Source: Apostichopus japonicus
Lineage: Eukaryota > Echinodermata > Holothuroidea > Aspidochirotida > Stichopodidae
Assembly: GCF_037975245.1 (NCBI RefSeq)
Contig: NC_092575.1
Span: 17,070,810 to 17,134,809, forward strand
DNA: 64,000 nucleotides
Direction of reading: 5' to 3'
The notes below the pieces were generated by a model that was not told the origin of the DNA, ran no database searches, and was given only the letters and a program-made list of their open reading frames with translations. This document shows, in pieces, positions 11,079 through 23,143 of the stretch; the first letter of the stretch is position 1, and each line of letters opens with the position of its first letter. The position numbers were made by a program, and so were the translations under genes.

Positions 11079-13277
11079 GTTTTCCACTACTTAAGATTTT
11101 TCGAGATCAGATACAGAGGCAATTGATACTTTACTAAAGGGTACAGATTGGATTAATTTGTTTAGAGATATGAGTGCTTCTCAGTCTTGGATTTGTTTTG
11201 CTGATAAATTAAAGGTTATTATTGAAAATCATGTTCCGTGGAACAATCGTCGTCGTAAAAGCAGTATGCCTCACTGGATGAATAAGAAAGTTAGATGTGC
11301 AATTAGGCAAAAACGTAGAATGTGGAAGTTGTTTAGGAGGACTAAATCTGAATCTCTTTTGGCCAAGTTTAAAATTCACCAGCTGAAGGTAGAATGCTTA
11401 GTCTCTGGTGCAAAATTGAATTTCGAAAAAAGCATTGCCCTAAAAATTAAGGATAACCCAAAGGCCTTCTTTTCTTATGTCAGGTCAAAGCAGAAAGTTA
11501 AAGATGCAATTGTTTCTCTTAGGGCACCACAGGCTGATAATATAGTTACTGATAGTCAGGAACTTGCAGATCTTTTGAACAACTATTTTGTGTCGGTTTT
11601 CACAAGGGAAGATACAAGTAGTGTTCCAGATTTTCAGGGGGCAGTGATAGGCCTAAACTGGATACGGTCTTATTTTCGGATGAGGTTGTCTTAAAGGAGC
11701 TGCTTCGTCTAAATGTCTCTAAAGCTTCTGGACCGGATGCAATCCATCCGTATTTGTTGAAGACTTTTGCACACCATTTCTGCGTTCCACTCTCGTTGGT
11801 TTTTAGTAAATTTATGGATGAAGGTTATGTTCCTAGGGACTGGAGATGTGCTAATATTACCCCAATTTTCAAGAAGGGTGATAAGTCTAAGCCCTGTAAT
11901 TATAGGCCCGTTAGTCTCACTAGTGTAGTTTGTAAGGTCATGGAGTCTATTGTTAAAAGGTCTATGGTCTGTCACTTCAGCAGTCAGTCTTTGATCAGAG
12001 AGTCTCAGCATTGCTTTTGTCAATAAAGGTCTTGTCTCACTAATATCCTTGAGTTTATGGAAGATGTAACAAGTTCACTAAATAGGCAGAGGTCTGTAGA
12101 TGTTGTGTTCCTGGATTTCCAGAAGGCCTTTGATAAAGTTCCCCACCAGCGTCTTTCACTTAGGCTGAAGAGCATGGGTGTCCTAGGAATTTACTGTCTT
12201 GGATCGGGAATTGGCTTGGTAATAGGGAACAGAGGGTGGTAATTAAAGGCTGTGCTTCTTCTTGGCAGAACGTTACTAGTGGGATTCCACAAGGGTCTGT
12301 ATTAGGTCCCTTGTTGTTTGTTGCCTATATAAATGACATCGACGGAGATATTTTGTGTAAAGCTAAGAAGTTTGCTGATGACACCAAATTGTAGTCTGAG
12401 GTCTCTTCCAAAAGCGATTCTGAGAAATTTCAAGCAGATTTGGATAAGATTTTTTCCTGGTCTCAGGGGTGGCAAATGCTTTTTAATATTGTTAAATGTA
12501 AGGTAATGCACATTGGTAGTAGTAACCAAAAGTTTACATACAATCTTAATGGTGTAGAGTTACAGGAAGTCTCTGTTGAAAGAGACCTAGGTATCTACAT
12601 TGACTCATCTCTGCAACCTTCTAAACATTGTCTTGAAGCTGCCAAAAGAGTTAATAGGGTTTTAGGTATGATCAAGAGGAACTTCAGTTTTCTGAAAGAG
12701 GACATCGTAGTTAGGCTTTATAAGCAGTTGGTTAGGCCTCATCTGGAGTATGCTGTGCAGGCTTGGAACCCTTACTTTGCTAAGGATAAGGAAGTACTTG
12801 AAAAGGTCCAGAGGAGGGCTACTAGGATGATTAGTTCCATAAAGAGGGTTCCTTATTATAGGCGGTTATAGACTGTTAAACCTCACCACACTGGAGCTTA
12901 GGAGGTTACGTGGGGACTTGATCCAGGTTTTCAAGATTGTGTATGGTTTTGACAATTTATCCTTTACCGACTTTTTCTTGTTTGCTAACAGTAGTCGTAC
13001 TAGAGGTCATTGTCTTAAACTACAAAAATCGCATAGTAGGATTAATATTCAGCATAACTTTTTTCTAATAGGGTTGTGAATGAGTGGAATGTTTGCCTGA
13101 GAAAGTTGTAGTTGCAAGTAGTGTCAATGGGCTTAAGAATGCTTTGGACAAGCACTTTAAGCATTGTAATCGGGTCTGAGTGTTTGTGTCTTCAGTTTTT
13201 TCTCTCTCCTATAGGGTCCTTGATGGGGACTTAAGTTTCCCTCCTGATCCTTTTTTTCTACTAAACTAAACTAAACT
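11079..13277 (+). pseudogene. 5'-truncated non-LTR retrotransposon (reverse transcriptase), broken
   Basis: Three reading frames together give the linker and reverse transcriptase regions of a jockey/CR1-group element. Landmarks in order are ASGPDAIHPYLLK, ITPIFKKGDKSKPCNYRPVS (11857-11916), VFLDFQKAFDKVPHQ, SGIPQGSVLGPLLF, and the catalytic FADDTKL at about 12371-12391. The thumb region follows (VRPHLEYAVQAWNPYF). In-frame stops at 12024 and just after FADDTKL, plus at least two frameshifts, make it dead. The endonuclease part is missing. The 3' end is a CTAAA repeat tail at about 13258-13277. Unit 2 of the duplication has the uninterrupted site near 21095, so insertion followed duplication or was lost there. 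Confidence 0.9.
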
Positions 13278-13279
13278 AA

Positions 13280-14645
13280 TAAAATATGAATGCAAATGAG
13301 CCAGGTGACGATGTCGTATGATCTTTCAGCTATGTTAGCGCCTTTGAACAGCTGTTGTTGTATTGTAAAATTGTCATCTGATGGATTCCAAAGTACAAAC
13401 ACACCCTTATCTAACAATTATTACTAACCTCCTTATCTCATGTATGTGCTAAATAAACGATGAATGTCTTTCGTGTTATAAACACCCTACTTTAGAGTCA
13501 TACTAATGATGGAGTAGGTAGTTGTAAAGATATTGTGCTATTACATATGTGATACTAAAACAAATAAGCGACATTTGTTCTTTGGACCAAGATATCTTTA
13601 TCTGTTGTTTGCTTCAGATCAATAGATTCAGTACAGTGCCACTGGCCTAGAAATAGTCACAGTTACATCCAATACAAAGAAAGGATAATAGATTAATTCA
13701 AATTCCGTAACATTACCATATCTGTTTTTGCAGGTTAACAATAGTGTTTAAATTGTTAGACTAGATTTTTCTCAAAACAACTGCCAAATTGTTAATGCAA
13801 TTCTTATAATTAGAAGTGAATCGATTATGCTGATAACATTAATCAGACAAAACAAAACAGATGTCTCATCATATATTATATCTCATCATCGTAGCATCAG
13901 AATTTGTTATTATCAACAATAAGCAAACCACCGAGTCTGTAGTTATTTTATATCGGTCATAACAAATCATTTCAAATTTCCATGTTATGCTTTCCATCTT
14001 ATAAATCATTTGGTTAACATCCTAACTTCTACCTTCGGATAAAAAACTAGTATGCAGTTAAGAAAAAAGGAAAAAAGGAAAGACAAAACAATAAAGTTGA
14101 TCACATGCGACCTAAGGATTGGTTGACAATAAGGCCATTCGAAGTAATCTAACAGTCCGCAAACTGTGTTCGAGTTCAAAGTCCTGCAATATACCTTTCA
14201 TGAGTATGTTTCATCTAATTGGAAGATCATTATAATTAAGCATTCTTAGATAGCAAGATATCGTTTCTATATCATCATACTGAATACTCTGTATAAAACG
14301 CAGTAGATAGGGTACGGGAAGTTGATGGGTTGATTTTGTCTTGTTGTACGTTGTAGTATATCAAGCGGTATGGTATTTGGTCTTTGCTTCCTGATCCTGT
14401 ACGCTTTCGTGAAGCATTCGGGGACCTCTTTACAATCCAAGTGGACATGACTATAAGATAGATTCATTTACTAATGTCCTTAGTTGACTAATTCCCAAAT
14501 TTCTTTTTGAGACGCTCATCTAGATTGTTCGTCTGAGCTATGAATTTCTATGAATCCTGCCTAACCTTTTGACCATAATTTAAACGCTACCAGAAATAAA
14601 CGTATTACGTGTAACGTACGTTTTATACTTATATTTATACAGAGA
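13280..14645. other. Unit 1 noncoding flank, downstream of the NXPE-like gene
   Basis: This is single-copy-like noncoding sequence shared with unit 2. Relative to it, unit 2 contains three inserted blocks: a TIR element at 21301-21580, about 265 bp at about 21748-22012, and about 140 bp near 22516-22660. No gene is seen. Confidence 0.7.
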
Positions 14646-16913
14646 TTATTTCTTGGTTGAATTGTTCCTATTTACTTCGTCATTTTTCAATACTGTGCAG
14701 ATTCGTATATCTACGCTTCCCGACTGAACGTCCTCCGTGCCAACTGGGGTAGTCTTCATACATTCACTAGGGCAAAGAGAGCCGTCCCAGGCTTGAATAT
14801 CGTTCCCACCTATCGGCAGCAAAGACGTTGAGGTGCTGCATTTTAGGTTAGGAACTCTCTTAATGTGCCAAGGCAATAATCGTTTGGGACAATCATGACA
14901 GAGACTGATTTCTCGCTCTATGTTTCGGTCACATTTACCGAAGGATGATACCCAAGCGTTCTTGCCCTTTGGGGCGAGTGCCTTCCCCAGTAGTATTTGA
15001 GCAACCATTTCGGTAGCATCACCACACACCCTGATTTCTCCATCTCGCTCATTACAAGTGCGATGCCAATGAAAAGACGACATAATGCGGGGAGCACTCT
15101 CAGTTGCGTGTCTCCAGGGTGTAGCTAATGCAAACCCGTCCAGAGCCCGAAAGCGCTTATCGAAGGTTAATATCTCTTTGGCTAAACGTAGATCAGCCTG
15201 TCGTCCGTCGATAGTGTAAAATGACCCCTCCTGACTTTTGAAACCGTTCATAGTGTAGATAATTCCCTTCCACGATACTGGTATTGTTTTGGCTAAAAGT
15301 TTGATCTGCATTGAATTTGTGACTATCAGCAGTATGACATCTGGAAGAAACCGATCTGTGAATAAAGTCTCTTTGAAAAAACCAATTGCGTCACCGAAAA
15401 AGTCGTTGTTCGAACTGACTTTCTTTTCGTTGTGGCAAGTTATGTTAACATGGTCTTTGTCCTTGACCTTCCCCATGCTTGCTACTTCTATGCGGAAATC
15501 TTGATATATGAATCTTAGATTACCCAAGCGTACTTCCATGAAACCCCAACATTTCCACAACATGGATCGTGCCATATTTACCTTCTCCTGTCTTTCCAGT
15601 AATATATCAACTAAAGATAAAAATACACCTCTCTCTGTAGATCTTCCAAGAACAAGTATAGTTTTCAATGTAGGCGACGATGCCGCCAGTTTCAAATCAT
15701 CCTTTGTAAATATGTCTATGCTACATCGATTCGGTTGTAACACCCAACCACTCCTAAGGGTTCCGCGCATTCCCCCTGCAAGGTCCCTTGTGACCCAGTG
15801 TCCTTCTAACCAAGAGAGATCAGTTTGTGGAAGGGTCTGGCATGATGGAAGCTGGTCAGCTTTCTTTCTCCGCTCCTCTTCGTTTATTGATGGCCCATCA
15901 ACCACCAGCTTGAACGGGCTCCCGGGTAGTTGTGTTTGCGATTTTCTTGAAATGGCCTCGACAAATAAATCGTATTTCCCTGGAAATTCTGGTATGTAAG
16001 TATAGTTTACTTCGAGAGAATTTACGTCTACCCCAGAAGCGGACGCATAGAAGATATGTTTTTCACCAACGGCTAAAACACTGAAGAAAAACTTTTTGAG
16101 AAGTTCTTTTCGTTTCGAGATATGTGCTTTAACTGTTATATTCGCAGGCTTTCCAACCGTTGCCCTTAATAAGCCATCTCCAAATACTGTGCAATATTTG
16201 TTTTTGGAACGAGTTTTATTTGTTATTTGAACAGTTCTTCGAATTGGACCAGTATTTGGAACCGAGGAACACCTCGAGTGGTTGAGAAAGGACGAATCCT
16301 CGCTTGAGACTGATGTGGGATGGTGGAGTTCATCTTGGGTTGGTAAGTTAATGTCTACAGCTGAGGCATTCGAACCGTTAATGTTGTATACAGCTTGATT
16401 CTCATACGAAACATAAGCTGAAAGATATAATATAAAGTCCATTATACAACGGTTTTGTAATGATTATTCGAATACAAGAACACAAAACTAGGTCTTGTTT
16501 AGAGGAACAACCAGAGTACCGATCCTTCCAGGTTACTTAAAGGTGTTTGTGTGAGTGGGGGGGGGGGGGGGAGGTAAGCAAAAATTTAGTAGCTAATTTA
16601 TCTAATATACTTATCTAATACAATATTCATGCTTCGATATAACACAATAAACGTATTTATATTTCTTACCGGGCACATATACTTCCTTGTACGCTTCTGC
16701 AATATTTCCTCCAAATTCTCGCAGATATTCCCGTTTTGTATAGTCTGGTATAACGAAACGGTTTTTACAAGAAAATGAATTCACCGTATTCATCTGACAA
16801 GGTTCAATCCAAAAGAGGTAGCCGATACAAGCCGTTAAAATTCCCAAAAGTAGTACCGAAATGTATTTGAATGATTTTTGTTTACTCCGTATTAGGCCTA
16901 CATTGTGAGCCAT
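14646..16913 (-). CDS. NXPE/PC-esterase-like type II membrane protein, copy 1 (671 aa, 2 exons)
   Basis: Exon 1 is 16913-16670 and exon 2 is 16417-14646. They join across a 252-bp phase-1 GT-AG intron (donor CCG|GTAAGA, acceptor TTTCAG). The start has a good context (aagATGG). Residues 1-16 are a basic cytoplasmic tail, 17-36 a transmembrane anchor, and the rest is predicted luminal or extracellular with many N-glycosylation sequons. Residues about 167-255 resemble a filamin-type Ig repeat (EFPGKYDLFVEA ... GSPFKLVV). From about 281 on it follows the NXPE/PC-esterase plan: EGHW, GWVLQPNRC, then ILVLGRSTERG at 336-346 where family members have GDS, and a late FHWH (530-533) where the DxxH-type motif is expected. 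Ser is kept but both Asp positions appear changed. PC-esterase proteins are predicted to modify glycans or glycoproteins. The exact substrate is unknown and an enzyme-dead role is possible. Confidence 0.75.
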
Positions 16914-16954
16914 CTTCCCTCAAATAAAAACCCTGCAGTGTATTGCTTTCAAAT

Positions 16955-16962
16955 TATATATA
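16955..16962 (-). promoter_or_regulatory. TATA-like box upstream of NXPE-like copy 1
   Basis: TATATATA lies about 42 bp upstream of the start codon, which would give a very short 5' leader. The corresponding stretch in copy 2 is about 39 bp shorter and keeps only a TATAATA remnant. This is inferred from sequence alone. Confidence 0.35.
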
Positions 16963-17395
16963 CAGACGACAGTCTACTGGAGTCTAATCTACTTTACACG
17001 TGTTCTTGAAACGAACTGAGATCAGTTATTCTGATACCGCAACGAAATGTTATAATCTAATGTTATTTATTTTGAAATGAACTTTATTCCTTTTATTAAG
17101 TAGCTCCCTATTTATTACACTAGGGTAATTCCAGCGTAACATTTTGACGCGTTGGTAGGATTTTTACATTTCAAGTGCAAATAGTAGAGACGGTGTAAAG
17201 TTCACAGCAAACTATCATTACAGTTTAACTCTAAATATTACAACAGTATCTAGGAAGAAACAATATTTTCAAAGTTCCATGAAATGTTGGAAATATTAAT
17301 AAGTGGGCTTAAAAGGACATGCGTTTTACAAATTGTGTTTATAAAAGGCAAAAACTCTTTGAGCTTTAAGAACATTTTGCTGTTTATGCATGTAA

Positions 17396-17743
17396 AGATG
17401 AATATGGAAATCGTATATCCCCCCCCCCCCCCACCATAATTTTGATTTTATTTAAACAGGTTCTGCTGTATTACTATTTTAAATGTTCTTCTATCTAAAA
17501 ACTTTACATGATATTTTGTGTTTATGTTTGGAAGAGTTGGTGCGTTAAACCCCCTTATTGTATAATGGAAGAACCTGCTGGGTAAAATGGGATGAAGGAT
17601 GCTTTGATTCCCCATATACTTGAATACTCATATAGAGCTGTACTATGTTATATATTAATTTATTTTATCCTTTGTTGATTCCGCAGATGCCAAAGATTTA
17701 GGCGTAGGGCTAAAAGCACTTTGAAAGCATTTCATATGTGGGG
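17396..17743. other. Spacer between the duplicated units
   Basis: About 350 bp of AT-rich sequence with a C run at 17419-17432 separate the end of unit 1 from the start of unit 2. No gene is seen. Confidence 0.6.
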
Positions 17744-17892
17744 ACTAGCGACCTATAAAGGGAAAGAAAATTGAATTAAGTAACTTGCTGGTATGGAAAA
17801 CAAAATGCACGAAAGACGGATAACAGGACTTGTAACTTAAATAACTGAATCCATGTATTAAGCAATGCGATATGCCTTTTATTTCGTATTAA

Positions 17893-18740
17893 GAATTGAC
17901 ACCAATAGGAGTGCTTAATTTGATTGGGAAGATCTTTCCAGAGTTCACTACAACAGTTATTCAGCAGCTGTTTACCATGTCCAGAACTGCCCCAAGTTAC
18001 AAATGAAAGTGCATTACTTCTAGTGTATATAGGTACGGACACAAATGAATCTACAGGCTTGAGAATGTTATTCAAAGCAGTAATTGAAGTAATTGAATCG
18101 CTTCTCGGTCTTTTGGCTAAGATCATGTGTAGTATCTGTTCCCTTTTGAGGGGAGTGGTGATGCACACCCAACGATGACCACACAGTCACAGTCCCGATG
18201 CAAGGGGACATGGGGTTGAGAGCGGATCAGTCGTTCGGTAGTTTGGTTTACGTGCCCAGGTTTTTTCCTGGGCGACTTTTTCTTAAAAAGTAGTTATTGA
18301 AGTAAAGTTTATTGTTAGCGTACTTGTAGATCAAAGCAGACATCTAAAGAATCTGTGACTTTACGGACACCGAGGTTACTGTGTAGAGTATTGGAAGAAC
18401 TTAATGCCGATGTTTTAAGATTATTACTTTTAAGAATTTTGTTCTGCAGCACATGAAAAGGCTTAAGAATAAACCCATTAGCCGCATTCCATACATTTAA
18501 ATTAGATCTTTGAATCGATGCCTTGGAGGTTTCAGCGCCACTTGAAGTCAAGAAATCGGGACAAGAAGGATCGTTTAGAATGGAAAATTGTGTTTCGCCA
18601 AGATGCAAGATAAGGTTTTTAAGTGCCCTAATACATTCTGTGCCTTCCGACAGAGAGTTACATATTTTACCTAATGAACAATCACATTGGTGTCATCGGC
18701 AAATAGTCTGAGAGATTTCATTGGAAACCACATTTTTAGA
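17893..18740 (-). pseudogene. Non-LTR retrotransposon 3' fragment, split by a SINE
   Basis: On the - strand the sequence gives SLRLFADDTNVIVH (reverse transcriptase active-site block, about 18679-18720). Further on come KPFHVLQNKILK and finally SELWKDLPNQIK with a basic tail near 17890-17950, matching the usual order of a jockey/CR1-type ORF2 C terminus. Stops and frame changes show it is dead. The U2-headed SINE at 18097-18291 interrupts it. Unit 1 lacks the whole insert at 7178. Its right limit is somewhere before 19024, where unit-1 homology resumes. Confidence 0.7.
18097..18291 (+). mobile_element. SINE with a U2 snRNA-derived head
   Basis: The first ~45 nt begin ATCGCTTCTCGG and run to AGTATCTGTTC (about 18097-18141). 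They match the 5' end of U2 snRNA with about two changes. After that the sequence is unrelated to U2: no branch-site-to-Sm continuation, but a body ending in a hairpin GCCCAGG/CCTGGGC (18254-18260 and 18267-18273) and a T-rich tail. It is flanked by an imperfect 14-bp duplication, AGTAATTGAAGTAA (18079-18092) and AGTTATTGAAGTAA (18292-18305), as expected for retroposition. A second, head-truncated copy lies at 25881-26050 and tail pieces at 27917-28040. SINEs with snRNA heads are a known class (SINEU, first described in crocodilians). Confidence 0.8.
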
Positions 18741-19575
18741 TATCTAGGCAAGTTTCCGCAACGACAGTGATGACGGTATGTATGATATCGACGTGTTTGA
18801 AAGATAGATTATCATAACCTACATGGCGCATAAAAAGCACTAAATAACATACAGGAATACATTCACTACTGTAAGTAATAGAAAAGTCACCGTGGTAATT
18901 TGTTAGGGCTACATGTCTTTTGCCAAACAAAGTTGTTATACCACGGTTCTGTTAATTGACATCCGCTGACCATTTTATACATAAATTAAAAATACACTGC
19001 CAATAAAAACAACAAACTATATATTAAAGGTGAAAGTTTGACGTAATAGTACTGTGGAACGCCGTTTGCACAATATATAGCAGTGTTTTATAGTTAAGAT
19101 AACAGGACAACGATATATAGCATGTGCATCCATCGTTAATGTACATTCCCTACCCGGTCTGTAAAATAATCAGGACATTATGGACGTAAAAATACCATAA
19201 TACAGTCAATTAACATTCACCAATTGGTGTAGAAAAACAGTTAAATGCACTTTTAATTACAATTAATTAAGAATAAACTGTCTTCAACGGTCACGTGAGT
19301 ATTATGATTAAACACCACTGATCCGTACACTAACAGATCAGTGTTAAACACCCATTAATTGTTCCTGTTGAACGTTTATAAGTACACAGCCGAGTTAAAA
19401 AAGATGACGACATAATACTACTATGGCACGCCGTTGAGGTTGAATTTTTATTTTATTTTGTTTGACACTTCAAGCCGAAAAATGCTTTCCATGGTTCATG
19501 CCCCATTTAATTTAATTTTCTGTCTCTGATTAGCTGGTTGAGAGTAAAATAAGGCAATTACGGATTGCACTAACC

Positions 19576-20410
19576 GGCGGGGACCGAAACCGGTGAGTTG
19601 CTGCAGGATGATCCGAGGAGCCACTGAAGCCTCGACTAAATGAGAATTAAATAGAGAAAGAGGCTGGTATTGGTCATGCAGAGGGTGGGGTGATTTTGTT
19701 TCTATTAACTAGTGTCACCCATTCAATCCGTGACATGTATTAGAGCGCTGCTATTCAAACTATGCTGCTTGGTGACCCCAGTTTTAACCATCATCCTGGT
19801 AACCTATCCTGAGGAGGATGTTGTGGCCTTGGGAAAGGAGATTGACCAATGCTCTTCCCCCATTGAATGCCTCCCTCACCACGAGAAAATGTAATACGAT
19901 GAAAGGTGCTTGGATGCTATATATTGCTACTTAAGAAGTAATTTATGTTCTAAATTTTACCTTCTTTTGTCTTAAATAATAAGTATGTACATTTTCATGA
20001 CATCGGTGACCATGTAGTGACGTGCACAAGATTTTCAAGGGGGGGGGGGGGTGATGAACCTAAGGGCGAATGAAGGATTTAATAGAGGAGGTGAGACCTT
20101 AGGTCTTATGGTCCTCCTAACCATAATTTATTTTAAATATTAGCCGTCAAATAGTGCAGTCTGAAATATATTTATTCTATAAATTGGGTCTATCATAAGC
20201 TCTAAACGCAATATTCTGTGAATAAAAACTATTGATTTTTTTTTACCCGTCGTTGCAAAAAGGGGGTATACACTGGTAATAAAGTGTTTCTAATTCTTCC
20301 CCCGGCTTAATGTACTGAAAAGCATACCTCGACTGATGATGGAAGGTGGAGGGAGGCGGGGGGGGCGACCATGCCTCCACCAACCTGTCTCATCGCGCAC
20401 GTCACTGCGA
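19576..20410. mobile_element. Unit-2-specific insert containing a TIR element (about 20012-20407)
   Basis: Compared with unit 1 near 10405, about 830 bp are inserted. The right half starts with TAGTGACGTGC (about 20014) and ends with GCACGTCACTGCG (about 20407). These are inverted ends enclosing G-rich internal borders, as in the other nonautonomous elements of this window. A clean target duplication was not found. The left half (19590-20010) has no recognised content. Confidence 0.45.
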
Positions 20411-21300
20411 TTACCCTTGATTTCACTTACGGTGTAGAAATGACAAAGTTTACCTCCCACGTCCGTTCGGCAGAATTAAGAACGTTACCTTTCACGAGAG
20501 TGTAATTTCTGCTAACGTCAAAAGTTTAAGATCGACTGACGATTCCTTTCATGATTCGCTTGAACGATTGTCGTTTTCAGAAAAAATGTCCATAGCTATA
20601 AGCCTTACAGTAAGTTACACGAAGACATTTTCAAAGCAAAAAATGACTAAGTTCTTTCTTTCTCTGTCGACTGATTATATTAGGTTGCTTCAATGATAGA
20701 GAAATTTATGTGATGAACAGCACCAAAGATAAATATTTGTTCCGTAAAGGAGACACATATATGTCTGTGAGATGTCATTTTGTCAGTCTGTGACGTCATA
20801 GTGCCACTAGGATTGGAAACTTTTTACTTTCGTTTGGTTTTTATTTCTATATTTTTCAGCGACATTTTTTAATTTACAAAAAAAAAGGTCTATGGGGATA
20901 TAGTCCATTTAAAGCATTTCGATGTTAAAACAAGCCTAAAGATAGAGAGGACTAAGGAGCAATTAAGGAACAAAATGTAATATGGTGGGAGAGAGAGAGA
21001 GGGAGAGCAAAGGAACATATTGAGGATGGCCGGAAAATATTGAGGAGTCCAAATTAATATGGGATACACAACACTGTTCTTATTTTCCACTACTTAAGAT
21101 AATAAAATATGAATGCAAATGAGCCAGGTGACGATGTCGTATGATCTTTCAGCCATGTAAGCGAATTTGAACAGCTGTTGTTGATATTGTAAACATGTCA
21201 TCTGATGGATTACAAAGTACCAGCACACCCTTATCCAACAATTATTACTAACCTCCTTATCTCATGTATGTGCTAAATAAACGATGAATGTCTTTAATAG

Positions 21301-21580
21301 CACGTCCCTTGTTTCGCGTACTGACGAATGTTAGAACGTTATTTATCACGATCCAAATCAATTCACTGCTTTGCAACTGAATGTTTGATCACAAATAATA
21401 CCTTTTAAGCAGTATCTATAGATTTATGTTACAGAAAACAAATTATAGTTTATAGACGTTTCAAATTTAAAGGATGTAGAACAATTTTAAGGGCATATAA
21501 ATGTTTTAAAAACATTCGTCACTACGTAAAACAAAATAAAATAATTTGCATATTCGTCAGTGCGTGAAACAAGGGACGAG
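21301..21580. mobile_element. MITE with ~28-bp terminal inverted repeats (280 bp)
   Basis: The left end CACGTCCCTTGTTTCGCG and the right end (CTCGTCCCTTGTTTCACG on the other strand) pair over about 28 bp. TAG occurs on both sides (21298-21300 and 21581-21583), fitting a 3-bp duplication such as PIF/Harbinger elements make. The element is absent from unit 1 near 13480. It is noncoding. The superfamily assignment is tentative. Confidence 0.65.
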
Positions 21581-23143
21581 TAGATAGGCCTACACACACT
21601 ATTTTAGAGTCATACTAATGATGGAGTTGGTAGTTATAAAGATATTGTGATATTACATATATGATTTACTATTACAAAACATAAGCGACATTTGTTCTTT
21701 GGATCAAGCTATCTTTATTGATTTCTTTATCTGCGGTTTGCTTCAGTATTATAAATGCATGAATTGATGACAACACATTCGTATCGGTTCTGCACTTCAG
21801 AATTTGCGTACTATAGGTAAAATAACGTTGTTAATTCTATGAGTGTCTGTCTCTAGAATTAAACTGAAAACCAAAAATAAATATTCTAACTTAATATTTC
21901 AATAAAGTTTTTTTTTTAGTGTAAAAGTATAACAATTTCACGTTACACTTTCTTTTGGCTGCCTAATTCCGTTTAGAATTTGTGCCATAATATATGAACT
22001 TTAAATGACCAAAGATCAATAGATTAAATACAGTGCCACTGGCCTAGGAATAGTTACAGTTACATCCAATACAAAGAAAGGATAACGGATTAATTCAAAT
22101 TGTTAGACTAGATTTTTCTCAAAACAACTGCCAAATTTTAATGCAATTCTTATAATTAGAAGTGAATCGATTATGCTGATAACATTAATCAGACAAAACA
22201 AAACAAATGTCTCATCATATCTGATCATCGTAGCATCAGAATTTGTTATTATCAACAATAAAATAAGCAAACCACCGAGTCTGTAGTTATTTTATATCGG
22301 TCATAACAAGTCATTTCAAATTTCCATGTTATGCTTTCCATCTTATAAATCATTTGGTTAATATCCTAACTTCTACCTTCGGATAAAAAAACTAGTATGC
22401 AGTTAAGAAAAAAGGAAAAAAGGAAAGACAAAACAACAAAGTTGATCACATGCGACCTAAGGATTGGTTGACAATAAGGCCATTCGAAGTAATCTAACGG
22501 TCCGCAAACTGTGGGACGGGAAACAAAGTGGGTTGCAAAAATTTGTCGATGGATCGTGGGATTTACATATACGTACGTCATCAAATTTATCTATACAATT
22601 TTCGGAGCGTACTGAAAGAGATCGTTATTATTATTTTTTCAAATCCCTGTTCAAACGAGTTTAAAGCCCTGCAATATACCTTTCATGAGTATGTTTCATC
22701 TAATTGGAAGATCATTATAATTAAGCATTCTTAGATAGCAAGATCTCGTTTCTATATATCATCAGACTGAATACTCTGTATAAAACGCAGTAGATCGGGT
22801 ACGGGAAGTTGATGGGTTGATTTACAATTTTGATTTATAAGTTGTACGTTGTAGTATATCAAGCGGTATGGTATTTGGTCTTTGCTTCCTGATCCTGTAC
22901 GCTTTCGTGAAGCATTCGGGGACCTCTTTACAATCCAAGTGGACATGACTATAAGATAGATTCATTTACTAATGTCCTTAGTTGACTAATTCCCAAATTT
23001 CTTTTTGAGACGCTCATCTAGATTGTTCGTCTGAGCTATGAATTTCTATGAATCCTGCCTAACCTTTTGACCATAATTTAAACGCTACCAGAAATAAACG
23101 TATCACGTGTAACGTACGTTTTATACTTATATTTATACAGAGA

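Larger units (their letters stand above)
7042..17395. repeat. Direct tandem segmental duplication, unit 1 (left copy)
   Basis: From the sequence CTAGCGACCTATAAA at 7042 to TTTATGCATG near 17395, this unit can be followed piecewise in the right copy (17744-27233). It includes the gene, its 3' flank and the 5' flank. Flanking DNA is nearly identical to unit 2; for example, the ~175 bp after the gene's stop codon shows about one difference. Unit 1 carries two DNA transposons (7334-7924 and 7930-9884) and a non-LTR retrotransposon (11079-13277) that are absent at the matching places of unit 2. The spacer to unit 2 is about 350 bp. Confidence 0.9.

Noticed and set aside
15289-15999. Genes on the + strand opposite the NXPE-like exons
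   Set aside because: These frames are shadows of the - strand gene. They recur in both copies only because the DNA is duplicated, and they have no start context or domain.
18097-18141. Functional U2 snRNA gene
   Set aside because: Only the first ~45 nt match U2. The branch-point region, Sm site and 3' stem-loops are absent, and the segment is flanked by retroposition duplications.
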